From positions 533,213-597,212 of the forward strand of contig NZ_CP019332.1 of NCBI RefSeq assembly GCF_002163855.1: a stretch of DNA of 64,000 bases, written 5' to 3'. The stretch's first letter is position 1. Every line of letters begins with the position of its first letter. A program made the translations under genes and the position numbers. This document shows positions 1-8,811 of this stretch, piece after piece. The notes beneath the pieces were generated by a model. That model was not told the DNA's origin and did no database searches. It worked only from the letters and a program-made list of their open reading frames with translations. The DNA comes from Winogradskyella sp. PC-19 (GTDB taxonomy: Bacteria > Bacteroidota > Bacteroidia > Flavobacteriales > Flavobacteriaceae).

Positions 1-2027
1 GAGAACTCTCTTATACCAACGAATATTTGTCTTCTTTTGACAACGATAACCGCATTCCTAATCATGGGTTTGAAGCCTTGACTAAAGAAATCAAACTTTT
101 AAATATTGAAAACACATATTTAGAAGTCCAAAGTTTGCAAAAGATTGTAAGTACATCATTAACTGTAAACACGATTTTAAAATTCTTAGAAAAATTCAAA
201 GAATATTATCATAATCTTCATCAATTATCAAGCCCTATTGAACACAATACGACTATAATAGAGCAAGTTGATGCAGTAGTAGACCGTTTTGGAGATATCA
301 AAGACAATGCGTCGCCAGCACTTTCAGTTTTACGAAAGTCAATTACTAGCTTAAGGACTAAAATAAATACAAGTTTTTCTTCAGCATTAAATAAGTATCA
401 TGGGTTAGACTACTTAGATGATATTAGGGAATCTGTAGTAGAAAACAAACGTGTTCTAGCCGTAAAATCTATGTACCGTCGTAAAGTCAAAGGTGCTATT
501 ATGGGCGGAAGTAAAACAGGAAGTATTGTCTATATCGAACCTGAAACAACTCTGAATTATTCAAGAGAACTTAACAATCTTGAATATGAAGAAAAAGAAG
601 AAGTCATTAAAATTCTCAAAGAATTAACCGATTACATTCGGTTATTTTTACCCTTACTTGAAAAGTATCAAGAGTTTTTGATAAAAATCGATGTTATTTC
701 GGCTAAGGCAAAATATGCGCGTAGTATGAATGCTATTCTGCCAGAGATTTCTGAAGAACGTAGTATGTATCTGCGAGATGCTTATCATCCGCTACTCTAT
801 TTAACGAATACAGAAAAGGGTGAAAAAACATTCCCTCAAACTATAGAATTAGCTGACGATGCTAGAATTATTGTTATCTCTGGACCAAATGCAGGTGGTA
901 AAAGTATTACCCTAAAGACCGTTGGTCTATTACAAGTTATGCTTCAAAGCGGTATGCTTGTCCCTGTACATGAACGTAGCAAAATGTGTTTGTTTAATAG
1001 AATACTGAGTGATATTGGAGATAACCAATCTATAGAAAATCATCTGAGTACATACAGTTACCGTTTAAAACAAATGAACTACTTTTTAAGAAAATGTAAT
1101 AAAAACACGCTTTTTCTTATAGATGAATTTGGAACAGGTTCTGACCCAGAATTAGGTGGTTCGCTTGCCGAAGCTTTTTTAGAGGTGTTTTATGACCGTA
1201 AAGCTTTTGGTATAATTACAACACATTACTCTAACCTAAAATTATTAGCAAATGAATTACCGTACATGCGTAATGCAAATATGCTATTTAATGAACGTAC
1301 ATTAGAACCGATTTATAAGTTAGTTATTGGACAAGCAGGAAGTTCGTTTACCTTTGAGGTTGCTCAGAAAAATGGTATTCCATATAGTTTAATTAACAAG
1401 GCAAAGAAGAAGATTGAACGAGGTAAAGTAAGATTTGATGCAACAATTGCAAAACTTCAAAAGCAACGTAGTCGACTAGAAAAAACAGAGCAGTCTTTAA
1501 AGCAAAACGAAAAGAAAAAACAAACTGAAGCAGATAAGTTAGAAGAGATAAATAACAAAGTTCAAAAGAAACTCGAAAGCTATCAAGAATTGTACGATAG
1601 CAATCAACGCTTAATTTACTTAGGACAAAAAGTAAATGATTTGGCTGATAAATTTCAGAACAATAACAAGAAGCGTGAGTTAATGGCAGAGTTATTTAGA
1701 TTGGTACAAATAGAAAACTCAAAAAAGAAAAAAGTTTCTGCCAAACAAAAACGGGCTGAAAAAGCCAAAGAAGCTCAAGTAAAAAAGGAAGCTGAAAAGA
1801 AAGTAGACATTATCCGACAAAAGAAGAAGAAAGCAAAACAAAAAGAGAAAGAAAAACCTGCTCCTCCAAAACCAGTTTTAAAAATTGGTGACCGTGTACG
1901 TATGCATGATGGAAGAGCTATTGGAAGTATTGATGATATAGAAAAGAATAAAGCCATTGTAAACTATGGACTTTTCACAACAAATGTAAGTGTAGATTTA
2001 TTAGAATTGGTTGAAGCAAAAAAATGA
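1..2027 (+). CDS. mutS2: MutS2-like DNA mismatch repair ATPase, 5' partial, no Smr domain
   Basis: The open frame runs in from the left edge, so the true start lies outside the window; the TTG at 27 is only an internal codon. MutS2 proteins are MutS-fold ATPases acting on branched DNA or collided ribosomes rather than in classical mismatch repair. The core/clamp region with its conserved IEPE stretch is followed by a Walker A (GPNAGGKS, about nt 881-904) and a Walker B (LFLIDEFGTGSDP, about nt 1111-1150). A long Lys/Glu-rich coiled coil follows, then a short KOW-like tail (KIGDRVRMHDGRAIGSID). The C-terminal Smr nuclease domain of Bacillus-type MutS2 is absent. The stop codon overlaps the start of the next gene (ATGA), so the two are probably translationally coupled. 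Family assignment is firm; the biological role is inferred. Confidence 0.9.
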   Translation, partial: ELSYTNEYLSSFDNDNRIPNHGFEALTKEIKLLNIENTYLEVQSLQKIVSTSLTVNTILKFLEKFKEYYHNLHQLSSPIEHNTTIIEQVDAVVDRFGDIKDNASPALSVLRKSITSLRTKINTSFSSALNKYHGLDYLDDIRESVVENKRVLAVKSMYRRKVKGAIMGGSKTGSIVYIEPETTLNYSRELNNLEYEEKEEVIKILKELTDYIRLFLPLLEKYQEFLIKIDVISAKAKYARSMNAILPEISEERSMYLRDAYHPLLYLTNTEKGEKTFPQTIELADDARIIVISGPNAGGKSITLKTVGLLQVMLQSGMLVPVHERSKMCLFNRILSDIGDNQSIENHLSTYSYRLKQMNYFLRKCNKNTLFLIDEFGTGSDPELGGSLAEAFLEVFYDRKAFGIITTHYSNLKLLANELPYMRNANMLFNERTLEPIYKLVIGQAGSSFTFEVAQKNGIPYSLINKAKKKIERGKVRFDATIAKLQKQRSRLEKTEQSLKQNEKKKQTEADKLEEINNKVQKKLESYQELYDSNQRLIYLGQKVNDLADKFQNNNKKRELMAELFRLVQIENSKKKKVSAKQKRAEKAKEAQVKKEAEKKVDIIRQKKKKAKQKEKEKPAPPKPVLKIGDRVRMHDGRAIGSIDDIEKNKAIVNYGLFTTNVSVDLLELVEAKK

Positions 2028-2446
2028 TAGACAGCATTCCAAAACACAAGCAATTAATACTATTCGATGGTGTATGTAACCTTTGTAATAGCAGTGTTTT
2101 ATATGTTATCAAACGAGATAAAGAGAATCAATTTTTATTTGCACCCTTACAAAGCAAAATAGGAGAAACTATCATTAATGAATTTAATATAGATACCACT
2201 CAAACAGACTCTATATTACTTTTTAAGCCTGAAACTCATAAAATAACAAGTAAATCTACTGCAGCTTTGAAGGTTGCCAAATCATTGGGTTTCCCAACAA
2301 ATATCCTAAGTATATTTTTGATTGTTCCGACTGGTATTCGTAATTGGGTATACGATTTTATTGCAAAAAATCGTTACAAATGGTACGGCAAAAAAGAATC
2401 GTGTATGATTCCTACACCAGAATTAAAATCTAAATTCTTAGATTAA
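2024..2446 (+). CDS. DCC-family (DUF393) thiol-disulfide oxidoreductase-like protein
   Basis: A 140-residue protein with the family signature near the N-terminus, LFDGVCNLCNSSV (DxxCxxC), which gives the DCC family its name. Members are predicted thioredoxin-fold proteins with a redox-active CxxC; their substrate is unknown. A hydrophobic stretch (NILSIFLIVPTGIRNWVYDFI) follows at about residues 90-112. Length is normal for the family. It overlaps the mutS2-like stop by 4 nt and is probably co-transcribed with it. A hairpin starts right after its stop codon. Confidence 0.85.
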   Translation: MIDSIPKHKQLILFDGVCNLCNSSVLYVIKRDKENQFLFAPLQSKIGETIINEFNIDTTQTDSILLFKPETHKITSKSTAALKVAKSLGFPTNILSIFLIVPTGIRNWVYDFIAKNRYKWYGKKESCMIPTPELKSKFLD

Positions 2447-2472
2447 ACTATACTAATCCAAAAGTATAGTTT
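2445..2472 (+). terminator. Hairpin at the 3' end of the mutS2-DUF393 operon
   Basis: AAACTATACT (2445-2454) pairs perfectly with AGTATAGTTT (2463-2472) across an 8-nt loop. It begins at the stop codon of the DUF393 gene. There is no good T-run after it, so it may be a weak terminator, an RNA 3'-end stabiliser, or the first helix of the structured region that follows. Confidence 0.45.
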
Positions 2473-2504
2473 ACTCATCAAAATACATGTTTAACTAAAA
2501 CTAA

Positions 2505-2735
2505 GTTTCGAAACTCAGCGCCTTAAAGTAATTTTCGTACTGAGTTTAAAAGTTGATGGTTGATTAGGACTGCTATCTGCAGTCCAAGTAAAAACCTCTA
2601 AGCAAAATTATGTTAGTTTGAGCCTAACTTCAGTTAGTTAGGAATGAATCAAACTCTTACCTTATGGCGAGTCTACCCTATTGTAAGTGTCATTTTGATG
2701 ATAGACCGAAAAATTTGGCTTTGAGGTTTTTATTT
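2505..2735. ncRNA. Candidate structured non-coding RNA (strand unresolved)
   Basis: This gap has no credible ORF but is rich in perfect inverted repeats. AAACTCAG (2511-2518) pairs with CTGAGTTT (2540-2547). GGACTGC (2567-2573) pairs with GCAGTCC (2579-2585) over a 5-nt loop. A long-range helix joins 2590-2609 to 2712-2731 with 18 of 20 positions paired (AAAAACCTC with GAGGTTTTT at its base). Inside it lie a nested hairpin (GTTTGA 2616-2621 with TCAAAC 2649-2654, CCTAAC with GTTAGG at its tip) and GTCTA/TAGAC (2671-2675, 2702-2706) or the alternative CTTAC/GTAAG. On the plus strand the long helix ends in TTTTTATTTT, like a terminator. On the minus strand it would be the 3' region of the QEGLA gene. 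Flavobacterial families such as 6S-Flavo or Flavo-1 are possible matches, but I could not assign one. Confidence 0.5.
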
Positions 2736-3887
2736 TAATCCTTCAAGAATAAAATCTAACTTCGAATTCCTATTCTTATTTTCAAGATAGGCATCTGTAT
2801 AATGAATTGGTGGTATCGCCAAGCCTTTATCAATCAATTTGTCAATAGTTTTGGTATAAGACATACAAACCTTTCCCATTAATAGCTTTCCTAAATCTTT
2901 ATTAGCATTAGCATGTTGAAATACATTTCGTAAACCAGTGAGATATAAAAAGTCTTTTGTAAATCCTCCACCACGATGTATACGTTGTGTGATACTAAAT
3001 GCTTTGTTACGTTCTAATTTGTATTGTCCGTTTAATAAATCAAATGTATCCGAAAAGTTATAACCTTTACTAAGACTATCGGCAGCAATAACTCTAAACG
3101 CTAATTCACGCAGTCTATACATCGTTAACGAACCCGACATATATTCGGCATAAACAGCTAAACCCTCTTGGGTTTCGACATTATTTGGGAAACCATTAGA
3201 AAACACTTTAAGAGGTTGAGATAAACCATTAAAAGTCGTTACAAGATGTACCCCAATTTCATGATTTGCTAACACAAGCAACTGATTATTACTGAATTTA
3301 TGATTTTTGCGTAACACCAAAGTCTGGGTGTTATTTAAAACCATAGCTGCAGCAGACAAATTATTATTAATCTTTACGTTGTATTCAAAATCATAGCGTT
3401 TCGAAAACTCGTCAAAATATTGTTTTGCATAATCGGCATTATGAATTGGCTCTAAATCTGCATCATCATCTTCATCAAAACGTAGAATAAACTTAGCATT
3501 TTCAATATCTCTCTCAGTTGGAGTTCCAAAACTTTTAAGGCTATTGTAGTAAAATTTTTTGCCTTTTCCAATGGTTTCTATACATTCAATAAGACCAGAA
3601 TATTCGTAAATAATATCTTCATATAATTGACGAATGTCATTGTCTTCAATACGCTCTAATCGCTGTGAAAATAGTAATCGATGTAATTTATAACCATCAA
3701 ATTTAATTTTTGGATATTTAAATTCAGGCTCATAATTATACTTATCAGAAAAGAATTTCTTTTTTTCAGCCGCAATATTAAGTGGGTTTATGTAATTGAG
3801 TAATTCGATATTCTTTACCAATCTATTAAGATTAGCATCGATATCAAAAATGGCTTCAAACTCTGGTGTTGTCTTAATTTGAGACAT
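2730..3887 (-). CDS. QEGLA-motif metallopeptidase-like protein (DUF1704, MATCAP/KIAA0895-related)
   Basis: A 385-residue protein of the DUF1704 family, often labelled flavohemoglobin expression-modulating QEGLA motif protein. Both hallmarks are present: a zincin motif HEIGVH (residues 209-214) and QEGLA (240-244), whose Glu is the likely third zinc ligand. Eukaryotic relatives (MATCAP) are zinc carboxypeptidases that remove a C-terminal tyrosine from tubulin. The bacterial substrate is unknown. Length is typical. It is the last gene of a four-gene operon, and its start overlaps the previous stop by one base (TAATG). The link to an ATP-grasp ligase in the same operon suggests a ligation/removal pair, but that is inference. 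Confidence 0.85.
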   Translation of the reverse strand: MSQIKTTPEFEAIFDIDANLNRLVKNIELLNYINPLNIAAEKKKFFSDKYNYEPEFKYPKIKFDGYKLHRLLFSQRLERIEDNDIRQLYEDIIYEYSGLIECIETIGKGKKFYYNSLKSFGTPTERDIENAKFILRFDEDDDADLEPIHNADYAKQYFDEFSKRYDFEYNVKINNNLSAAAMVLNNTQTLVLRKNHKFSNNQLLVLANHEIGVHLVTTFNGLSQPLKVFSNGFPNNVETQEGLAVYAEYMSGSLTMYRLRELAFRVIAADSLSKGYNFSDTFDLLNGQYKLERNKAFSITQRIHRGGGFTKDFLYLTGLRNVFQHANANKDLGKLLMGKVCMSYTKTIDKLIDKGLAIPPIHYTDAYLENKNRNSKLDFILEGLK

Positions 3888-4717
3888 TAACTAGAAAAGG
3901 TTTTATAGAATTCAGAAGCATGTTTAGGCAATAAATCTTTAAGCTGATTCTCTACCGCTACAACAACTTCAGGGAAAATAATTTGATTATACTCATCGCA
4001 GTAAACTTTTGCGATTTCAGTAGCCAAAACTAAAGTATTTTTAAAATTATTAGTTATAAACTTTAAGAAATATCCGTTACCATAAAAGGTATTATTTATC
4101 TCTGCTGTTTGTTTAATGTTATTTGGCAACTCTATCGATGATAATGTGTTACGCCATGACTCAATACAATGACCAAAACGTTCATTATCGACATTTGAAG
4201 TACCTAAATTCCAAGTTGGTACTTCTCTATCCCAACGCTGCCAATTATAACTATGCATGTCATAAACGATACAAACACCAAATTTTTCTTCTAATTTTGA
4301 AATCAACACATTTACAACTTTATAAAAATTGGCATGTTTTTGTTCACTCTTCACTTTTTGACTAGAATCTAAGGGCGATTTCCATAATTGTTTTCCCCAA
4401 GCAGTTTCAAAAACAGCTTCTTCTGGTGTTCTATTTAAATCATATTCAAAGCGCGAATCACAACCTGCTATAACTATTGGGTGTGACGCAATCATATTTT
4501 TAGTTTCTGGATCTTCTTCGTACCAACGGTCATACTCAGTATGCAAGCAATTAGTCCATAATTCTTTTCTGAATTGATGTCCGTCATGTACAGCACCACA
4601 GGCATAATGGACGTATTTTTCGATTTTTACAGTAAATGAATAATCATCAGAAACAGCATGAAAACATTTTTCAGCTTCGATATTTTTAATGATTTCAGCA
4701 ACAGCAAGTTTTTGCAT
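3887..4717 (-). CDS. N-formylglutamate amidohydrolase-like protein
   Basis: A 276-residue zinc-dependent amidohydrolase of the N-formylglutamate deformylase (FGase) family. Recognisable blocks are HDGHQFR (residues 44-50), GCDSRFEYDLNR (85-96) and YDMHSYNWQR (152-161), which supply candidate metal and substrate ligands. The family hydrolyses N-formylglutamate to glutamate and formate, at the end of one histidine degradation route. No hut genes are nearby; the neighbours are an ATP-grasp ligase and a MATCAP-like peptidase, so the real substrate may be another acyl-amino acid or peptide. It lies 6 nt downstream of the rhodanese gene and overlaps the QEGLA gene by one base. Confidence 0.82.
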   Translation of the reverse strand: MQKLAVAEIIKNIEAEKCFHAVSDDYSFTVKIEKYVHYACGAVHDGHQFRKELWTNCLHTEYDRWYEEDPETKNMIASHPIVIAGCDSRFEYDLNRTPEEAVFETAWGKQLWKSPLDSSQKVKSEQKHANFYKVVNVLISKLEEKFGVCIVYDMHSYNWQRWDREVPTWNLGTSNVDNERFGHCIESWRNTLSSIELPNNIKQTAEINNTFYGNGYFLKFITNNFKNTLVLATEIAKVYCDEYNQIIFPEVVVAVENQLKDLLPKHASEFYKTFSS

Positions 4718-4723
4718 AAAAAC

Positions 4724-5878
4724 CTATTTTAAAATGCGTTTTAAAAATAATAACATAGAATGTTCTTTGATGTCAAAATCACCATCTGCAAAGAATAAAC
4801 CCTTGATATCAGCTATAACTTCGTCAATCTGGTCTTTTGAATAATTGTTAGCTTCAATAGATTGTAAAATTTTCTGAATACTTTTAAAATCATTATCCTT
4901 TGAGAATTCATCATGGATTTTTTGAAATGTCTGCATATCTACTTTGGATATTATAACATTTCGCTCGTGATTATCTTCTTTAAAATCTGAATGTGCAGCG
5001 TATAATAAAATGTACGCCATGAGTTCATCTTTTGTCCATTTTGGTGCTTCCATATTATTTGTTGTTAATGTTCCGTATTCTGTCCATGAACCATCATATA
5101 CTACTACATCCTTATAACCAGCTACTGTTGCGCCTAAAGCTAGGTTACAAGCCGTTATTCCGGAGCCACAACTAAAAACTAACCTTTGCTGTGCGTCAAT
5201 ATGGCTATTGAATATTTGTATTAATTCTTTCTTAGACTTAAAGGAATTTCCTTTAAGTAATTCTGTGTAAGGTAAATTTAATGAATTTGGAATTGTTCCG
5301 CTGCGTAAACCTTTTCTTGGTTCTGGTGTATCTCCTAAGAATCGTTTTTGTGAACGTGCATCAAAAATTATGGCTTTTTTTGAAGTTGAATACGATTTTA
5401 TACCACTAAAATCAGTCATCAAATTTCTATTAGGTTCTGATTTAAAATTTCCAATAACATTTGATACAATATAGTTTTTTGCTATTGGAAGTTTGTGAGC
5501 TAACCATTCTGGCAAACCACCATCTAAAACAGCAATATTATTATGTCCAAAATACTTAAAAAGCCACCAAGCTCTTGAACTCGAATAAATACCATGGCTA
5601 TCATAAACAACCACAGCATTATTAGTGTTTATACCAAGCTTTTGAGCTTCAAATTGAAATTGCTCAAGAGAAGGCAGTGTATTTGGAAATTCTGCATTTG
5701 TATCACTAAATTTTTTTTTAATATCAAAAAATTGTGAATTAGGGATATACTCTGGATTCTTTTCAAGTTTTGTACCAGCAACTCTAGCAATAGTGGCATC
5801 TAAGACTACTAAATTTTCAGCTTCAATATTTCTTTGAAGCCAATCTACTGAAACTAATGATGTATTGATCTGAAGCAT
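4724..5878 (-). CDS. Tandem rhodanese sulfurtransferase fused to a TerB-like domain
   Basis: A 384-residue protein. Residues 1-275 are a two-domain sulfurtransferase of the SseA/thiosulfate:cyanide or 3-mercaptopyruvate type: an inactive N-terminal rhodanese domain, then an active one with catalytic Cys237 in the loop SCGSGITA. Residues 282-384 are an all-helical, acidic segment beginning DELMAYILLYAAHSDFKEDNHE, which resembles the TerB-like metal-binding fold. SseA proteins usually stop near 280 residues, so the extension is a fusion. It sits 9 nt after the ATP-grasp gene and 6 nt before the FGase gene, all on the same strand. The rhodanese assignment is firm; the TerB-like one is moderate. 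Confidence 0.83.
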   Translation of the reverse strand: MLQINTSLVSVDWLQRNIEAENLVVLDATIARVAGTKLEKNPEYIPNSQFFDIKKKFSDTNAEFPNTLPSLEQFQFEAQKLGINTNNAVVVYDSHGIYSSSRAWWLFKYFGHNNIAVLDGGLPEWLAHKLPIAKNYIVSNVIGNFKSEPNRNLMTDFSGIKSYSTSKKAIIFDARSQKRFLGDTPEPRKGLRSGTIPNSLNLPYTELLKGNSFKSKKELIQIFNSHIDAQQRLVFSCGSGITACNLALGATVAGYKDVVVYDGSWTEYGTLTTNNMEAPKWTKDELMAYILLYAAHSDFKEDNHERNVIISKVDMQTFQKIHDEFSKDNDFKSIQKILQSIEANNYSKDQIDEVIADIKGLFFADGDFDIKEHSMLLFLKRILK

Positions 5879-5887
5879 AATTAAGAG

Positions 5888-6925
5888 CTATGCATCTTCA
5901 ACTGTCTTGCGCAAACGCGTTCTTCTATTAAAAGCTTCTAAATTATCAAGTACTTTACTTTCAAGGAAATCTATTACCTTTTCTTCAACCTTGCGTTTGT
6001 TTTTATATACTTTATTAATGTAGGTAATTCCACCAGGTGACATAACATTTACTTCCACCAATTTGCCTCCAATAACATCAATACCAACAAAATACAAGCC
6101 ATCTTTTACGAGTTTTGGTCCAATCTGCTTACAAAGTGCTTTTTCTTCTTTTGTCAAAGTATGTTTTTGTACAGAGCCTCCGGCAGAAACATTAGAACGA
6201 TGATCATCATCACCAGGAACGCGCTTCATTGCACCTACAGCTTCTCCATTAAGCAACAAAATTCTTACATCTCCTTTATCTGCGCCTTCAATGTAATCTT
6301 GAAGAATCACGTAATTAGATTCTCCATCACCAGCACTAATATAAAAATCCAATAAAGAGTTAATATTACTCATCGCTGATTTTTCAATAAGTATAACTCC
6401 AGAACCACCAAAACCATTTAATGGTTTTAAAATCATTTTATCGGATTTAGACTCTTTAATTTGTTGAATTAAATAGTTTTTGTTTTTTGAAACATGGGTG
6501 TTTGGTATGATATTACTATGCGCGTCTCCAAATGCTGCTGTGTATAATTTGTTATTAGCTTCTCGCATACCTTGAAGAGAATTTATAATAAAGACATCAT
6601 CTTTTACAGAATCTAAGAAGTTAAGCATCAATGGGTCTAATGGTGGATTTGCTCTAAAAAAAATCGCATCAAAACCTGCTAAAGGCAGCATTTCTTCTCT
6701 TAGTGTCACCTTTTTATAAAATGCTTTTAATGTAGATGGTACTTTATCAATACGTCCAACAACATTACAAAACGCATTAGTCACACTATCACGAATAGTT
6801 AAATTTGCAGGCGTACACATAGCAACGCCATGTCCACGTTTTGCACATTCTTTGATCAAGGCGAGACTAGTATCATTTTCTGGGTCTATTTCTTCCCAAG
6901 GATACATAATAAAACAAACATTCAT
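5888..6925 (-). CDS. ATP-grasp ligase, glutathione synthetase-like
   Basis: A 345-residue ATP-grasp protein of the glutathione synthetase type. The phosphate-binding loop is KPLNGFGGSG (residues 167-176), followed by QDYIEG (209-214), the Asp/Arg pair near 219-221, and the metal ligands Asp283, Glu291 and Asn293 before MSPGGI. Such enzymes activate a carboxylate as acyl phosphate and couple it to an amine or thiol. No glutamate-cysteine ligase lies nearby, so glutathione synthesis is unlikely from this locus alone. As first gene of the minus-strand operon with the rhodanese, FGase-like and MATCAP-like genes, it probably builds an amino-acid-like conjugate that the other enzymes process. Confidence 0.85.
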   Translation of the reverse strand: MNVCFIMYPWEEIDPENDTSLALIKECAKRGHGVAMCTPANLTIRDSVTNAFCNVVGRIDKVPSTLKAFYKKVTLREEMLPLAGFDAIFFRANPPLDPLMLNFLDSVKDDVFIINSLQGMREANNKLYTAAFGDAHSNIIPNTHVSKNKNYLIQQIKESKSDKMILKPLNGFGGSGVILIEKSAMSNINSLLDFYISAGDGESNYVILQDYIEGADKGDVRILLLNGEAVGAMKRVPGDDDHRSNVSAGGSVQKHTLTKEEKALCKQIGPKLVKDGLYFVGIDVIGGKLVEVNVMSPGGITYINKVYKNKRKVEEKVIDFLESKVLDNLEAFNRRTRLRKTVEDA

Positions 6926-6983
6926 AATTTGGCGATTAGTTTTTATTAAAAGTTAAGATACTAACTTTAAGAATTTTATCAAA

Positions 6984-8306
6984 TTATTTTACAGCTTCGT
7001 AATTATCATCCCATTCCTTAGGTTTTGGATCATGCAACTTATCTAATGATTTGGCAACTAATATCGAAACTGTAGCATCTCCTGTAACGTTTACAACAGT
7101 TCTACACATATCCAATGGTCTATCTACAGCAAATATCAAGGCTAAACCTATTGGTAATAGTTCTGCTGGAAAACCAATAGATTCTAAAACGATAACTAGC
7201 ATTACCATACCAGCACTTGGTACTGCTGCTGAACCGATTGAGGCTAATAATGCTGTAAAAATAATAACCAATTGATTTGTAAAAGTAAGTCCTTCTGGCC
7301 AAATCACTTGCATAATAAAAACAGCTGCAATACCTTGATACAAACTTGTACCATCCATATTTACGGTTGCTCCAACAGGTAACACAAAACCTGAAACTTC
7401 TTTATCGACTCCTAAATGTTCTTCAACACGCTCCATAGTTACTGGTAATGTTGCAGCACTACTAGACGTTGAAAATGCTAATAATTGGGCAGGACTAATC
7501 TTACTTAAAAACCACATCGGTGATTTCTTTGTGTAGACACTAACTAATAAAAGATAGAAACCAATCATTAAAATTAAACCGCCGACGACACAGAATGCAT
7601 ATTGTAAGAGTTTGACTAATATTGTAGTATCGTCAAAAGCGATTATGACGTTTGCCATCAAAGCAAAAACAGCATAAGGCGCAAAAAGCATAATTAAGTC
7701 AACCATTTTCATGACCACTTCATTGAGCGAATCGAAAATATCTATCATTGGTTTAGCCTTCTTCTCTCCTATTAATAATAAACAAATGCCTACAAATAAT
7801 GCGAAAAATATGATTTGTAGCATACTTGCATTAGCCATTGACTGAAAGATATTACTAGGAAAGATATCGACCAATGCTTGCAATGGTCCAGCATCTTGTT
7901 GAGCACTAGCTTTCATTAATTTATCTGTGACGCCTGCATCATTTTCATATTTAAGCTTAATGTTTTCGATAGTTTCCTCAGGCATTCCTGTTCCAGGTTT
8001 TACCAAATTAACTATTGATAAACCTATAATTATAGCAACTAATGTTGTTCCTATATAAATCCCTATCGTACGCAATCCCATAGATTTAATCTTAGAAATA
8101 TCTTTTAAATCTGATATCCCTTTGATTAAAGACGCTAATATTAATGGTACAGCAATTAGCTTTAGAAGATTAATGAAGATTTTGCCAAAAGGCGCAATCC
8201 AATCTGTAACAAATTGTTGTCCGTTAACAGAATTCATAATAAAACCAAAAATGATTCCTAGAACCATTCCTATGATAATCTTCCAATGTAATGCTAGTTT
8301 TTTCAT
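6984..8306 (-). CDS. Dicarboxylate/amino acid:cation symporter (DAACS family)
   Basis: A 440-residue inner-membrane carrier of the glutamate/aspartate symporter family (GltP/GltT/DctA type). The conserved serine-rich re-entrant loop (AFSTSSSAATLPVT) and the NMDGTSLY motif after it are both present, with the expected eight or so hydrophobic segments. These proteins import glutamate, aspartate or C4-dicarboxylates with protons or sodium. Substrate cannot be fixed by eye. The gene stands alone between the ATP-grasp operon and a small secreted protein. Confidence 0.92.
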   Translation of the reverse strand: MKKLALHWKIIIGMVLGIIFGFIMNSVNGQQFVTDWIAPFGKIFINLLKLIAVPLILASLIKGISDLKDISKIKSMGLRTIGIYIGTTLVAIIIGLSIVNLVKPGTGMPEETIENIKLKYENDAGVTDKLMKASAQQDAGPLQALVDIFPSNIFQSMANASMLQIIFFALFVGICLLLIGEKKAKPMIDIFDSLNEVVMKMVDLIMLFAPYAVFALMANVIIAFDDTTILVKLLQYAFCVVGGLILMIGFYLLLVSVYTKKSPMWFLSKISPAQLLAFSTSSSAATLPVTMERVEEHLGVDKEVSGFVLPVGATVNMDGTSLYQGIAAVFIMQVIWPEGLTFTNQLVIIFTALLASIGSAAVPSAGMVMLVIVLESIGFPAELLPIGLALIFAVDRPLDMCRTVVNVTGDATVSILVAKSLDKLHDPKPKEWDDNYEAVK

Positions 8307-8330
8307 GCTTTAAATATCCTATTAAAAATT

Positions 8331-8795
8331 TTAGTTCTTGATTTTTATCTCAATTGGGCCAATTTCCTCTAAACCACATTCTGTACTTTCTTCATGTATT
8401 GGATTAATATTTAATATTTTATACATGTTCCAAAGTTGATTATGATTGGTGTATATAGTTTTACCGTATTTAAGAGATATTTTTAAATTTAAGTTATTTT
8501 CGATTTTATATGTTTTTGAGAAAATTTTACACTTAGGGCCATAAACCTTTAATTCAATTCTATTATTTATAATATCTGATTTATTCAATGCAAAAATTCC
8601 AATACCATCGAAATCTGAAATTGCCGTTTTTATTCTTTTATTATTTGAATATACCTCAATTATAGCTGAATGAATTACCGATTCAGTTTTTTTCTCAATT
8701 GTAGTAAGCTTAACTGTAAAACGTTTATTTAATTTATCTTGACTATTGATAGATAAAATGCTTAATAACAATAAAAAATATAACGCAAATTTCAT
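8331..8795 (-). CDS. Small secreted protein with carboxypeptidase-regulatory-like fold
   Basis: A 154-residue protein with a clear N-terminal signal sequence (MKFALYFLLLLSILSINSQ). The mature part contains a stretch resembling the carboxypeptidase-regulatory-like beta-sandwich: a VYSNNKRIKTAISDFDGIG segment, which fits the usual gain-then-DxDG pattern. I do not recognise a specific function. It lies between aroC and the symporter on the same strand with short gaps. Confidence 0.65.
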   Translation of the reverse strand: MKFALYFLLLLSILSINSQDKLNKRFTVKLTTIEKKTESVIHSAIIEVYSNNKRIKTAISDFDGIGIFALNKSDIINNRIELKVYGPKCKIFSKTYKIENNLNLKISLKYGKTIYTNHNQLWNMYKILNINPIHEESTECGLEEIGPIEIKIKN

Positions 8796-8811
8796 TTATA
8801 TAAATTATAAA

